A stretch of 64,000 nucleotides of DNA, taken from an uncultured Chloroflexota bacterium (GTDB lineage: Bacteria > Chloroflexota > Anaerolineae > Anaerolineales > Anaerolineaceae). A program made the translations under genes and the position numbers. The notes under the pieces are model-generated. The model saw nothing but the letters and a program-made list of their open reading frames with translations. It was not told where the DNA came from and did no database searches. Shown here one piece after another: positions 42,724 to 53,128 of this stretch. The DNA is taken from contig CADACE010000006.1 in NCBI GenBank assembly GCA_902786265.1, positions 62,001-126,000 of the forward strand, written 5' to 3'. The stretch's first letter is position 1, and the number at the start of each line of letters is the position of its first letter.

Positions 42724-44048
42724 AACGGCATCTGCTGTTGTTGTTTCTGGTGATGGTGCTTTCTGCCTGCGGCGTACAGATCTACGACCTGCAGCCGATC
42801 ATCGTCGGGACAAACACACCGACTCCCACGCTTGTCCGGCAAATGGTATATGTCACCCGAACGCCAACCGCGGAGGTCCATGAACCGTCTGCTACGCCGC
42901 CGGTACATATTGCCCCCACAGCCATCAGCTCCATGGTGGCCGTCAACATTCTTGAACTCAACATGATCGACGGCGGCATCGGCTGGGCAATCGGACAGAT
43001 CCCGGGAAGTACGGATAAACTGGTCCTGCGCACGACTGACGGAGCCGAACATTGGAAAAACGTGACCCCGTCGCAGGTTATCTATGATAACGCGGGGATG
43101 ATCGCCGACGTGAGCGGCTGCTTCCGGGACGCAACCCATGCCTGGCTCATTTTCCAGGAGGAGGGAGAATATGATCCGGGGAAAGGCGTCCGTATCTGGA
43201 TCACCGCGGATGGCGGATTGACCTGGGAGTCGGTCAATCTTCCGCTGAGCGGATATACCATTCATTTTTTCAGGGATCCGCAAATTTCCTTCCTTGACAA
43301 TCAAACCGGCTGGATCTTCGCAAGCATCGCCCAAATCGAAGGACGGGAATTCAAAGGACTTTACACCACCTATGACGGCGGAAAAACCTGGAGCGCCATG
43401 ATCACGACCGCCACTGCCAACCTGCCGTCATCCGGCAAAAAGAACGGCGCGGTATTCCGTGATACGCTGGAAGGCTGGATCTCCGGTGAAAGCACCGTGA
43501 CTGAACCCGGAAAGGTTCTCTGGCACACCTTTGACGGAGGAAATACCTGGTACGAGCAGATGTTCCCGGAACCGTGGGAGATCGATATTCCTTCGGGTCT
43601 GCTTTCCGATCCGGGAATAACATGCAGTTTATCCACACCAAAATTTGTCGACCTTCTCTATACCTGCGCCTGGTCTGTATTGAAATGCAGCGGTGGAAAC
43701 CTGAGTGAACCGGTCTCGATACTCTATTGGACCTATGACCGGCTTTCCACATGGCGGACCATGAAGCTTCCCGCAGCGGAAGGCGACCTTTCCTTCTATG
43801 GGATCGAATACGGATGGTATGCGATCCATAATGAACCGGGAGCAGATTATCCCTATCAAATTCTTTTTACTGAAGACGGGGGAGAAAACTGGCGCACGGC
43901 ATCACAGCTGGCATGGGACAGCAAGCTGCAGTTCATCACCCCATCCATCGGGTACGGCATTGTATCATACAACGGACAGCCGGCATTGGTGAAAACCAAT
44001 AACAGCGGATTTGACTGGGGACAGATCTTTGCTTTTGTCGTTCCCTGA
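42720..44048 (+). CDS. Lipoprotein with BNR/Asp-box beta-propeller repeats
   Basis: This 442-residue protein has a lipoprotein signal and lipobox LSAC, a Thr/Pro-rich linker (TNTPTPT, TPTAEVHEPSATPP), and repeated Asp-box motifs (DGGLTWESV, DGGKTWSAM, DGGNTWYEQ, DGGENWRTA). Such repeats build sialidase/Ycf48-like beta-propellers. No sialidase catalytic residues are evident, so binding or assembly is more likely than hydrolysis. The gene is coupled to the methyltransferase gene by ATGA overlap. Confidence 0.85.
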   Translation: MKRHLLLLFLVMVLSACGVQIYDLQPIIVGTNTPTPTLVRQMVYVTRTPTAEVHEPSATPPVHIAPTAISSMVAVNILELNMIDGGIGWAIGQIPGSTDKLVLRTTDGAEHWKNVTPSQVIYDNAGMIADVSGCFRDATHAWLIFQEEGEYDPGKGVRIWITADGGLTWESVNLPLSGYTIHFFRDPQISFLDNQTGWIFASIAQIEGREFKGLYTTYDGGKTWSAMITTATANLPSSGKKNGAVFRDTLEGWISGESTVTEPGKVLWHTFDGGNTWYEQMFPEPWEIDIPSGLLSDPGITCSLSTPKFVDLLYTCAWSVLKCSGGNLSEPVSILYWTYDRLSTWRTMKLPAAEGDLSFYGIEYGWYAIHNEPGADYPYQILFTEDGGENWRTASQLAWDSKLQFITPSIGYGIVSYNGQPALVKTNNSGFDWGQIFAFVVP

Positions 44049-44067
44049 GCTGCAGCCCCGGGCACCT

Positions 44068-45693
44068 TCAGGGGTAATACACCGTTACCGTACCGAATTC
44101 TTTAAGGTTGAAATCCTGCTGCCGTATTTCCTCAGGAACCCAGCCGTCTGTTCTGACCAGATAGACCTGCTCCGGTGAAACATCCCTGACGTAAAAACGA
44201 TAGCTGCCGACAGCGTCAACATTAGATCCGTTCATTACTTTTATATCATTAAATTTAAAAGGATCGATATTTCTGACCAGGATCGTATAAATATAGGGAT
44301 TTGAAAGCCCGTATATTGTTACCGGAGCATCTCCCGTATTTATTTCTTCGGCAAAATCCAGCGCGTTTTTCAGATCATCCACGGAGGTTACAGACAGTTC
44401 GTATGAAAGGTCTTTGGGAAAATCAGCAAAATAATAGCAGACAAAGCTCAGCACCGTCAGAAAACAGAGCCCACCGTACAGAAAAGAAGCTGTTTTACAT
44501 TTTTGAACAATTCCATAAATACCCGCGGCCAGAAAATAGATCAGGGGAAGGAACAAGGCACAAGCCCTGTTCACATTCGCGTAGGGCAGGAACAGCAGTA
44601 CCGCGAAAACTGACACAAACAGGAACAGGACCGCGATATTCATGGTAAATCGTTTTTCCCGCATCGCGCCGAGAGCCTGCTTCACCGTGAGGATAAATCC
44701 GTAAATAATAAACGGAATATTGAAATAATAAACCGAACCAAAGGAAGGGATAACATTATAAATCAGCCGGTCCCGGACAAATATGCTGTAAAACAGATTG
44801 TTTTCATCAAGGCGAAGGTTCGTCAGGATATTTTTCAGGCTGACTTCACTGCCGCGGTAAAAAACCAGACGGGGAATGGAGAAGAAACGGGTTTTGATCT
44901 CATCGATCATCCCGTTATTCACCGCCATCATAAGCAGCAGGGGAATGGCAAACAGCGCTAACGGAAACGCCAGCACCAGCAATTGTTTCCAGTTCAGTTT
45001 ATTGATCACCATCAGGTAAATGATCACTGAACCCAGGAAGAGCGGCAGTATCATATACGAAACCGCATAAGAATATAAGGTAATGCCGAACAGGACACCG
45101 GACAGGAAAAACAGAAAGGTTTTTCCCGATTTCAGGGCATAGATAAAACAGCAGAAGGAGATAGTCAGCGTCGGGAATAACAGATAGGATTCCAATCCCC
45201 AGCGGGAATGCATGATGGAAAAGGGAATGAAACAAAACGTGATCATCGCTGTGACAGAAGCGGCATTGCCATATTCGCTGCGGATCAAAAAAACAAAAAC
45301 CAGCGCAGAAATCAGGGAAAGCATGATCGCTGGAAGCCTTACCACAGTAACACCGTAACCGAATATTCTGATCATCATTGCGGCCAGCCATGTATACAGA
45401 GCATTTTGTCCCACGCTGAGATAAACCGGAAACTTATATAAAAACTGATCGCAATGGAATTTTTCCAGAGCGACAGCGTTATAAGCCATCCCCGCTTCAT
45501 CCACATGGTAAGGCATTGGGATCGTGTCTGATTTATAAAACAACAGAAAAGCAAAAGCAGCGAACAGCGAACCGATGATAATAAAATAATCTCCGGACGG
45601 AAGCTCCGGCATTTTCGATACATCGTTCCGTGACAGCAAAGCCAACAACAGAATGATGCATCCGGCAGCAAGACCACATACGACCCAAACCAT
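44068..45693 (-). CDS. GT39/ArnT-like membrane glycosyltransferase
   Basis: This 541-residue polytopic protein has about 12 membrane segments and the acidic first outer loop (MPYHVDEAGMAYNAVALEKF) typical of dolichyl/undecaprenyl-phosphate-sugar-dependent GT-C enzymes of family 39. It would transfer a sugar outside the membrane to lipid or protein. The acceptor is unknown. It is convergent with the propeller lipoprotein gene, 19 bp apart. Confidence 0.85.
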   Translation of the reverse strand: MVWVVCGLAAGCIILLLALLSRNDVSKMPELPSGDYFIIIGSLFAAFAFLLFYKSDTIPMPYHVDEAGMAYNAVALEKFHCDQFLYKFPVYLSVGQNALYTWLAAMMIRIFGYGVTVVRLPAIMLSLISALVFVFLIRSEYGNAASVTAMITFCFIPFSIMHSRWGLESYLLFPTLTISFCCFIYALKSGKTFLFFLSGVLFGITLYSYAVSYMILPLFLGSVIIYLMVINKLNWKQLLVLAFPLALFAIPLLLMMAVNNGMIDEIKTRFFSIPRLVFYRGSEVSLKNILTNLRLDENNLFYSIFVRDRLIYNVIPSFGSVYYFNIPFIIYGFILTVKQALGAMREKRFTMNIAVLFLFVSVFAVLLFLPYANVNRACALFLPLIYFLAAGIYGIVQKCKTASFLYGGLCFLTVLSFVCYYFADFPKDLSYELSVTSVDDLKNALDFAEEINTGDAPVTIYGLSNPYIYTILVRNIDPFKFNDIKVMNGSNVDAVGSYRFYVRDVSPEQVYLVRTDGWVPEEIRQQDFNLKEFGTVTVYYP

Positions 45694-45762
45694 TTTATCT
45701 CCAATCCGCAGGTTCTGCCCTGTCAGCGTTATTCAGACAAATATTTTGCATATAAGTAAAAA

Positions 45763-45802
45763 ATTATGAAGAGCCATGCGTTCGGCTCTTCATAATCATT
45801 TT
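45763..45802. terminator. Bidirectional terminator of the LCP operon
   Basis: ATTATGAAGAGCC pairs perfectly with GGCTCTTCATAAT (13 bp, 8-base loop), with T runs on both sides. It lies 24 bp after the LCP stop. Confidence 0.9.
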
Positions 45803-45825
45803 TTGTCAATTTCAATTCCGGACTG

Positions 45826-47487
45826 TTACATCGGGTTGCTGTTCGCCCAGGCATCGGTGATGGTCAATACCAGATCCACCTCTGAACCCGGATCATAATT
45901 CATGGTAATGGACGCAGTCGGAATACTCATCAGGTCTTTCAGGAATTTCGCGGTATAAGGCGCAGCATTTCGAATATCCAGTGAATTCGAATAACCGGTC
46001 GTACCAGCAGCAATACTGGTGATCTGGAGTCCGTACCGCTGCAGAAACTCCGCGGTTTTTTCCGCAATTCCCGGTACCGTTGACCCATTGATGATCGTCA
46101 CTTTTGCGGCTTCATCGATCAAACGCTGTTCGGGGGTATACTCATTTTCGGCTGAGAGCAAACTGCCTGAACCAAATTCTCTCGCGAAAATTCTATCCCG
46201 TGCCTCACGGATCCGGTCCGGAATCGGAACCAGGATCTGCTGTCCGTCCGCGCTTTTATCATATAAAACCTGCTCCGGAGGAGCAATCACAGCTCTCTTG
46301 ACATACCAGGTATCAAGATCAACAACAGTCCAGGCAAGCTTGACCAGGTCAGACATGGTCAGATTGGTTTTGATTGCCCGCTGGACACAGTCAAACAGCT
46401 GCTGCGATTTTGTGGTCAGCAGCTCCGGCAGCTGCCACTGCATCTGTTCCAACAAAGCCATGATCACATCCTGCTGACGCTGGGCACGTTCAAAGTCACC
46501 GCCTTCGGTATAGCGGTAACGGGCATAAGCCAAAGCAGTCGCACCGTCGAGGTCCTGAACACCGGCTCTCAGATGGACCGTGTTGCCTTCCCCGAGCGGG
46601 TCAACAGTGATATCATCACGAACGTTAATGGCAAGCTTATCGATCGTATCAATGAATTCAATAAAACCGTAAAAGTCAATAACCGCGTAATATTGAATTT
46701 CAATACCGAGGAAAAGCTCCACCGTGCGCATGGCCAGTCCCGCGCCGCCGCCCGGCTTCCCGTTGACGCCCGGCAAATGTTCACCTTCCCCCATGGAATA
46801 AGCCGTATTGATCCGTCCATATCCATGATCCGGGATCGCCACCCACAAATCACGCGGGATGGACAGCATCCCTGAGTATTTTGTAGAAGGGTCATAAGTC
46901 AGCAGCATCATTGTATCTGAACGTGGCGTCCCGTCATTCTGTATCCAGTCACGGTAATCCAGGCCCATGGCAAGGCAGGTGATCCGGTTTTTCCCATCCC
47001 ACACTTCGCCTTTCTGCGTTGTCATCTGGGAAAGGTCCAGACTGTCATTGACCTCAACGACATCCTCGACGCCGTCACCATCTGTATCAACAGGAGTATT
47101 ATTTGACGTTGACGCGATGATCGGGGCACCGGGCAGTTCAATAACAGTCATCTGCCGCGCATAGCGGTTGACCAGAGAAAAAGCAAACGCCCCGATAACA
47201 ATGCCCAACACCGCGAAAATGCCGAGCGTAACCAGCATCTTTTTATTATTTGCCTTTTTAGCGGTTTTTTTGGCCTTTTTCGGAGTATTTTTATTTACCG
47301 GCGGCATATTTTGCTGCGGTGGCATATTCATATTCCCATTTGGATAAGGCATTCCCTGCCGCACCGGCTGCTGCTGATATGGCATTCCGTTATACGGGAC
47401 CTGCTGTCCGCCCTGGGGATAAGGCCCCCCTGCAGGCGGCATCGCATTCGGGTTTTGATTTTGATTTGGATATTGATTTTGTTCCAT
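45826..47487 (-). CDS. LytR-CpsA-Psr (LCP) family protein with LytR_C domain
   Basis: From ATG 47487 (AAGAGAAC ribosome site) the product has 553 residues. A Pro/Gln/Asn-rich cytoplasmic tail (YPNQNQNPN, QQVPYNGMPYQQQP) and a Lys-rich patch precede one membrane segment (LVTLGIFAVLGIVIGAFAF). The LCP domain shows RSDTMMLLTYDP, MLSIPRDLWV and ALAYARYRYTEGGDFERAQRQQ. The C-terminal LytR_C domain follows (KVTIINGSTVPGIA). LCP enzymes attach polymers to peptidoglycan or protein outside the cell. An earlier start at 47547 lies inside the Trm112 gene and is rejected. Confidence 0.92.
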   Translation of the reverse strand: MEQNQYPNQNQNPNAMPPAGGPYPQGGQQVPYNGMPYQQQPVRQGMPYPNGNMNMPPQQNMPPVNKNTPKKAKKTAKKANNKKMLVTLGIFAVLGIVIGAFAFSLVNRYARQMTVIELPGAPIIASTSNNTPVDTDGDGVEDVVEVNDSLDLSQMTTQKGEVWDGKNRITCLAMGLDYRDWIQNDGTPRSDTMMLLTYDPSTKYSGMLSIPRDLWVAIPDHGYGRINTAYSMGEGEHLPGVNGKPGGGAGLAMRTVELFLGIEIQYYAVIDFYGFIEFIDTIDKLAINVRDDITVDPLGEGNTVHLRAGVQDLDGATALAYARYRYTEGGDFERAQRQQDVIMALLEQMQWQLPELLTTKSQQLFDCVQRAIKTNLTMSDLVKLAWTVVDLDTWYVKRAVIAPPEQVLYDKSADGQQILVPIPDRIREARDRIFAREFGSGSLLSAENEYTPEQRLIDEAAKVTIINGSTVPGIAEKTAEFLQRYGLQITSIAAGTTGYSNSLDIRNAAPYTAKFLKDLMSIPTASITMNYDPGSEVDLVLTITDAWANSNPM

Positions 47488-47495
47488 AGTTCTCT

Positions 47496-47714
47496 TTATT
47501 CCAGTACCGGCGGTATCTGCAAAGCATCCGGAGCGGTTTTGATCCATTTATTTCCTTCATCGATCAGCATTACCGGAATATCGTCCACAATGGGATATTT
47601 CCGGCCGCAGTCTTCACAAATCAGCCAGCTTTCCTTAAAGTAATTCAAATTTCCTTTGTTTTCTTTTGCGCAGGCAGGACAGCGCAGAATTTCCAATAAA
47701 TCAGGGTGAAGCAT
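47496..47714 (-). CDS. Trm112-like zinc-ribbon protein
   Basis: This 72-residue protein begins MLHPDLLEILRCPAC and has a second knuckle CEDCGRKYPIVDDIPVML, the Trm112 pattern. Trm112 proteins stabilise methyltransferases. It is the first gene of a unit with the LCP gene, 8 bp apart. A partner methyltransferase is not adjacent. Confidence 0.88.
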   Translation of the reverse strand: MLHPDLLEILRCPACAKENKGNLNYFKESWLICEDCGRKYPIVDDIPVMLIDEGNKWIKTAPDALQIPPVLE

Positions 47715-47948
47715 ACCTTCCCTCCAACAAATAGCATCAAATCCATTTTACCATAGTTGAGATGTCAACAGGAAGATTTCAACATGCATTATGGATGATT
47801 CTTATATCATTCTTATTACCTATTCTTATTTTCCGAAGCCGGATCCACAGAAGCCCCGCGAAATCCGGAATCTCTGTTTCCCGGATCCCGGCTCCTTTTC
47901 ATATGGATTTCATTTTTATGTCATGACACAAATGAAAAATTTCACCCA

Positions 47949-47979
47949 TTGAATCAGAGAAAATTATTTGAATTATAAT
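47949..47979 (+). promoter_or_regulatory. Promoter of the M28 peptidase gene
   Basis: TTGAAT (47949-47954) and TATAAT (47974-47979) are 19 bp apart. The predicted start lies at the ATG (47987), again suggesting a leaderless or nearly leaderless mRNA, although AAGG is just before the ATG. Confidence 0.45.
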
Positions 47980-47986
47980 AAGGTTC

Positions 47987-49186
47987 ATGAATCAGAATAA
48001 GGATCAAAATTATCGCTGGATCCCGCTGATTGTCGAGGGGATCATTGTCATCGCGCTGGCAGTAATATTTGTTTTTAACAATCATCTGCCCGCCCGGGCG
48101 CCGGAAAGTGTCTCTACAGCAGAACCCACCGCGGAAATCGTTTCTTCTCCGGAATCAGCGGAGGAAAAAACTCCGGAACCCACCGCGGAACCGACACAAA
48201 CGCCGACCGCGGTACCAACCCCGACACAGGCGCTCATCGACCCGATCGCATATTTTCTGAATGACACAAACCAGGAGCGGTACGCGCAGTGGATCAGGGA
48301 TCTTTCCGGGGAAGCCCCTGTGCTGATCAATGGGGAAGAGCATACCATCACCACCCGTTATTCCTACGCGATGTTCGGAAATCAGGAAAATGCCATGGCC
48401 GCGCAGTATCTGCTGGAAAAACTCGCGCAATGGGTCCCGCAGGAAATGATCACCTACGAACCGTATGAATACCATGATGCCATGAGCGGCTACACCTGGT
48501 ACAACATCATCGTCACGTTTCCGGGAACCGTTTATCCCGACGAACAGATCCTATATACAGCGCACTATGACAGCTGCGTGGCATTGACGGATGTCAATCC
48601 GCTGGAACTGGCCCCCGGGGCAAACGATAACGGCACCGGCGTTGCCGCCCTTCTCGAAGCGATGCCGACCTTCGCGAAAACATCCTTTGAAAAAACAGTC
48701 AAAGTGATCTTTTTCAGCGGTGAAGAAAATATGATGCAGGGAAGCACGGCATATGTCGCCGCCCACGCGGGAGACCACATCACCGGTGTTATCAACATGG
48801 ATATGTTTGGAAATGATCCCGCGGATGAACGCTGCTTTGAGATACACGTCGGGACCCTGCCGGAAAGCGATCCGCTCGGACACGCGTTTGAAGCGGCCAT
48901 TCGCGATTACGGCATCAACCTCACCTATGACTATTTTAATTACGTAGCCTACGAGCTCGGGGACCACACGCCCTTCTGGCGTCAGGGGATCCCCGCGATG
49001 ACAGCCATGGAAAACTTCACGACAGATTCTACACCGGGAGGCTGCGGTCCGCGGCCATATCCGAAGAACTGGCATGCTCCGACGGATTTTATTGCGGATG
49101 TCAACATTCCGTACGCATTTGACATTGCCCGGGCAGGGACCATCACGGTGCTGCGTCTGGCAGGTGCTCAGCCATTCCCGGAGTAA
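47987..49186 (+). CDS. Membrane-anchored M28 family zinc aminopeptidase
   Basis: This 399-residue protein has an N-terminal anchor (WIPLIVEGIIVIALAVIFVF), a Pro/Thr/Glu linker (TPEPTAEPTQTPTAVPTPTQ) and an outer M28 domain. Zinc and catalytic motifs are present: TAHYDS (His), GANDNGTG (bridging Asp), FFSGEEN (Glu-Glu), NMDMFGN (Asp) and a late His in PKNWHAPTDF. Such enzymes trim N-terminal residues from peptides outside the cell. It stands 43 bp before the YfhO gene. Confidence 0.92.
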   Translation: MNQNKDQNYRWIPLIVEGIIVIALAVIFVFNNHLPARAPESVSTAEPTAEIVSSPESAEEKTPEPTAEPTQTPTAVPTPTQALIDPIAYFLNDTNQERYAQWIRDLSGEAPVLINGEEHTITTRYSYAMFGNQENAMAAQYLLEKLAQWVPQEMITYEPYEYHDAMSGYTWYNIIVTFPGTVYPDEQILYTAHYDSCVALTDVNPLELAPGANDNGTGVAALLEAMPTFAKTSFEKTVKVIFFSGEENMMQGSTAYVAAHAGDHITGVINMDMFGNDPADERCFEIHVGTLPESDPLGHAFEAAIRDYGINLTYDYFNYVAYELGDHTPFWRQGIPAMTAMENFTTDSTPGGCGPRPYPKNWHAPTDFIADVNIPYAFDIARAGTITVLRLAGAQPFPE

Positions 49187-49229
49187 CAATATTTTTCAGT
49201 GATTAATAAACAAAGCAGGATCATCCGGA

Positions 49230-51767
49230 ATGGCAGCAGTTTTCCAAAAACAAAAAAGATTTGATCTGCTATTGGCATTTTTAATGCCGATGCTGCTTTT
49301 TTTCCTGATACTGTTCCGGAATCAGATCGTTCCGTTCGGAGACAAGACGCTTCTCTTCAGCGATCTGGATTCGCAGTATGTGGAATTCATGGCCGAATAC
49401 CGCCGTGTATTGCTGGGCGAAGGAAGCCTGTCCTGGTCCTGGCACGCCGGGCTGGGCATGAATTTTCCCGCCATTATCGCATACTACCTGGCAAGTCCCT
49501 TCAATTTTCTGCTGGTCCTCTTTCCGGAAAATCAGCTGCCCTTGGCAGTTACGGTACTGACAACGCTCAAGCTGGGCTGCATCGGGGCAGCTTTCGCCTT
49601 CCATGTCCTGCGGCATTATAAAACGCCGGGACCGCAGGTGGTTATTGCCGCGGTTTGTTATGCCCTCAGCGCATACGCTCTGGGATACGCGTTCAACATC
49701 ATGTGGCTGGATGCCCTGATATGGCTCCCGCTGCTGTGTACCGGCATCGACAGGCTCCTTGATTCCGGAAAGAAAAGCATGGCGGAGCTTACCTTCCTGT
49801 TCGCCCTGTCCTTTCTCAGTCAGTTTTATATGTCATGGATGATGGGATTTTTCTCCGTTCTTTACCTGCTCACGTGCCTTGTGAACCGGAAAGATACTCC
49901 GCGCAGTGTGCTGAAAAATTTGCTGCGTTTTGTGGTTTGTGTCGGGATCGCGGCAGGCCTGTCTGCTTTTCTGCTGCTGCCGACCTTTTTTGTACTGAAA
50001 AACAACATGGGATCATTCGGCCAGGACATCCCGTCCGCAGCCCGTTATTTTTCTGTCTTTTCCCTTGTTCCGAAGCTGTTTATCGGCAGTTTTGACGGCA
50101 TAAAAGACTGTCTTCCGCACATCTACTGCGGGATCCCGGCAATCATCGGGATCGTCCTGTATTTTACAGGCTCCAGGATAACCCTTCGGGAAAAAATCAC
50201 CTCCGCACTGATCACGGCATTTCTGTTGATCAGTTTCTGCTTTTCTCCGCTGAATTTTTTCTGGCACGCGATGGACCATCCCAGCTGGTTCCCATACCGA
50301 TATGCCTTCCTGTTTTGTTTCTGGATCCTCAGGCTTTCCTGCGCCGGTTTTTCAGCGGACATCACCGGAAAAAGGATCTGTGCGGCTGGAATCCTATGCG
50401 CATGCCTTATTTTGTGGTCATCTTTCATAAAAGACAGCGGAAAAGCCTCCTTCGTGCTGTATAACGGGACCTTCCTGTCTGCCTATATTTTATTGATCTG
50501 CTATCGCGGGAAAAAGAATTTCGGCAGCATATTTCTCATCATTACCATGCTCGAATTGTTTCTCAACGGAAGCATGATCATCGCAGGAAACCGGAACGGA
50601 TATACAGCCCTGCCCGCTTACCGGACATTTCATGAGCACTATAAAGCCCTGACCGATGCGGTACAACCGGAAAAAACTGAATTTTACCGGATGGAAAAAA
50701 GCATTTATCGGAATTACAACGACCCGATGGGGATCGGCTTCCCGGGAATTTCCCATTTCAGTTCCACAGCCAATACCCGCCAGGCACAATATCTCAAACG
50801 GCTCGGATTCAACTGTTACGCCACCTGGTGTAATTACCAGGGAGCAACGGAAGCCACCGACGCGATGCTGCGGATCCGTTATGAATTCGGTAAAGGCGGA
50901 AAGTCAAATTCCGTTCAGGCGGGAGATGAAACATGGGAACACACAGCTGTATTTCCTCTGTTTTATTTTGCCGGCGAAAATTATATCCGCTATGACTTTT
51001 TCAATGACGCGGACGCCATCACCCGTCAAAATGATTTGCTCCTGCTCCTCAGCGGGGAAGAGAATAAAAACTATTTTGAACCGGTCCCGGTGAAGAATAT
51101 CCACATGGAAAATCTGAAACCCGACAATTCCATCATCACAAATTACAAACGGATCGATCCGGATCAGCGTGCCTGGCTGGATATTGAAGCCGAACCGGTA
51201 GATCAAAAATCGCTGTATCTGTTCCTTCCGGACGCAAGCCTGAGCTATACCGTTACCATCAATGATTCAGATAAAGTCATGGACGGGAACAAAGATTATG
51301 CCCCGTTTCCCATCTGCCTGGATCCCTATACCGCCGGCGGCAAAGCAAAAATCAGGATCGAAACGCTCAAAGACACTCTTTCCGGAGGGGTTCTGTTTTA
51401 CGCGCTGGACAGCGAACGGCTGAACATGCTCAGCGAAAAAATCAACGCTGCCGCGCCTGAGATACAAAAGACCTCAGAGACCTCATTTATTTTGAAAACA
51501 GAACCTTCCGCGCAGGACCGGATCATCGTTTCTTCCATTCCTTTTGATGCCGGATGGCGTGTGATTTCCCGGGGAGAACAGCTCCCATTGAAAGCGATCC
51601 ATGAAAGCGTCCTCGGGTTTATCCTCCCTGCCGGATATGAGGAAGCTGAAATTACTTACCGTCCGTACGGAACGGAAACGGGAATGATCCTGAGCGGGGC
51701 AGCGCTGCTGCTATGGCTGACCGTGACCGCTTTTGAATATCGAAAAAAGAGGGACAACCAATCATGA
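49230..51767 (+). CDS. YfhO-family membrane protein
   Basis: This 845-residue protein has about 13 membrane segments, the YfhO N-terminal motif (SDLDSQYVEFMAEY), and a C-terminal outer beta domain (residues about 620-800) before a last membrane helix. YfhO of Firmicutes is a GT-C-type enzyme that glycosylates lipoteichoic acid; a similar envelope sugar transfer is inferred. It overlaps the NhaC gene by ATGA. Confidence 0.88.
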   Translation: MAAVFQKQKRFDLLLAFLMPMLLFFLILFRNQIVPFGDKTLLFSDLDSQYVEFMAEYRRVLLGEGSLSWSWHAGLGMNFPAIIAYYLASPFNFLLVLFPENQLPLAVTVLTTLKLGCIGAAFAFHVLRHYKTPGPQVVIAAVCYALSAYALGYAFNIMWLDALIWLPLLCTGIDRLLDSGKKSMAELTFLFALSFLSQFYMSWMMGFFSVLYLLTCLVNRKDTPRSVLKNLLRFVVCVGIAAGLSAFLLLPTFFVLKNNMGSFGQDIPSAARYFSVFSLVPKLFIGSFDGIKDCLPHIYCGIPAIIGIVLYFTGSRITLREKITSALITAFLLISFCFSPLNFFWHAMDHPSWFPYRYAFLFCFWILRLSCAGFSADITGKRICAAGILCACLILWSSFIKDSGKASFVLYNGTFLSAYILLICYRGKKNFGSIFLIITMLELFLNGSMIIAGNRNGYTALPAYRTFHEHYKALTDAVQPEKTEFYRMEKSIYRNYNDPMGIGFPGISHFSSTANTRQAQYLKRLGFNCYATWCNYQGATEATDAMLRIRYEFGKGGKSNSVQAGDETWEHTAVFPLFYFAGENYIRYDFFNDADAITRQNDLLLLLSGEENKNYFEPVPVKNIHMENLKPDNSIITNYKRIDPDQRAWLDIEAEPVDQKSLYLFLPDASLSYTVTINDSDKVMDGNKDYAPFPICLDPYTAGGKAKIRIETLKDTLSGGVLFYALDSERLNMLSEKINAAAPEIQKTSETSFILKTEPSAQDRIIVSSIPFDAGWRVISRGEQLPLKAIHESVLGFILPAGYEEAEITYRPYGTETGMILSGAALLLWLTVTAFEYRKKRDNQS

Positions 51768-53092
51768 CACTGGCGATTTGTATCATTCTGCTCATCCTTT
51801 CACTGCTGGGATGCATGATCCTGAACGCGGACCTCATATACGGCATGCTGGCCGGTATGTTCATTTTTATGATCGCCGCGGTCCGTTCCGGTTACGGGAT
51901 CCGGCAGGTACTGCGGATGATGCGGAAAGGGATCCGCGAATCGTTTATCGTTGTCGGTGTGCTGCTGATCATCGGCGCGATGACCGGGATCTGGAGAGGC
52001 TGCGGGACCATTCAGCAGCTCGTTGTCTACGGGACAAAGCTGATCCATCCCAAATTGTTCATCCTTTTTGCCTTCCTGCTGCCCGCGGCAGTATCCTACC
52101 TGATCGGTACGAGTTTCGGAACCTCGGCATCGATCGGCGTCGTGATGATGACATTATGCCAGATGAGCGGAGCAAATCCGGTTTTGACTGCCGGAGCGGT
52201 GATGTCGGGAATTTTCTTCGGCGACCGGGCTTCACCCGCCTCTTCCTGTGCGCACCTGAACGCGCACCTGACCGAAACCGAGATTTACGGGAATGTCAAA
52301 GCCATGCTCAGGGACTGCATCCCCGCGTTGTTGATCACCATCGGGCTGTACACCGCTTTATCTGTACTGAACCCGCTTCAGACAGTCGATACACAGATTT
52401 TGTCAAGTCTGGAAAACGAATACCGGCTGTCTCCGCTATTGTTGATCCCGGCTTTGATCATTCTCATTTCACCGCTGATTAAAATCAATATCAAAGCAGC
52501 TATGGGGATCAGCATTCTCTGCGCATCCCTCCTGGCGGTGTTTCTTCAGGGTATGAGTCTCAGTGAGCTGGCTCGCACGCTGATCCTGGGATACGAAGCG
52601 AAAGGTGAGCTTACTTCCCTGCTGAGCGGCGGCGGTTTGAGATCAATGCTTCACAGCAGCGGCATGATCATCATCTCGGCCACTTATTCCGGAATATTCA
52701 ACGGGACCGATATGCTTTCCTCCGCGGAAGAACTGCTGGAAAAGCTCTCTGCCCGGCTTTCACCTTACCAAATCACTGCTTTGACTTCGCTGCCGATCAT
52801 CATGTTCAGCTGCAATCAAACGCTTGCGCTGATGCTGCACGCACCGCTGATTAAACCGCTGTATCAAAAAAAGGGAGAAGGAAAATTACAAATGATGCTG
52901 GACCTTTCCAACACCACTGTTGTATTTTCCGCCCTGGTTCCCTGGTGTCTGGCATGTTCCATGCCGCTTGAAATGTTAGGAGCATCACCTGCCTGTATTC
53001 CGTTCGCTTTCTTCCTCTATCTTCCGGCGATCGCGGCTCTGGTCCGCGACATGAGGAATTCGGCAAAAGAAAAGCGGGCAATGGTCAGCTAA
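51764..53092 (+). CDS. NhaC-type Na+/H+ antiporter
   Basis: This 442-residue polytopic protein has the NhaC hallmarks: YLIGTSFGTSASIGVVMM and FFGDRASPASSCAHLNAHLT in the repeat halves. The family exchanges Na+ for protons or, in some branches, malate/lactate. Its coupling to yfhO by ATGA overlap is unexpected functionally and probably reflects a shared transcript. Confidence 0.88.
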   Translation: MTLAICIILLILSLLGCMILNADLIYGMLAGMFIFMIAAVRSGYGIRQVLRMMRKGIRESFIVVGVLLIIGAMTGIWRGCGTIQQLVVYGTKLIHPKLFILFAFLLPAAVSYLIGTSFGTSASIGVVMMTLCQMSGANPVLTAGAVMSGIFFGDRASPASSCAHLNAHLTETEIYGNVKAMLRDCIPALLITIGLYTALSVLNPLQTVDTQILSSLENEYRLSPLLLIPALIILISPLIKINIKAAMGISILCASLLAVFLQGMSLSELARTLILGYEAKGELTSLLSGGGLRSMLHSSGMIIISATYSGIFNGTDMLSSAEELLEKLSARLSPYQITALTSLPIIMFSCNQTLALMLHAPLIKPLYQKKGEGKLQMMLDLSNTTVVFSALVPWCLACSMPLEMLGASPACIPFAFFLYLPAIAALVRDMRNSAKEKRAMVS

Positions 53093-53128
53093 TCGTCAAT
53101 AATCATATACGAAATGAAGGAATATATT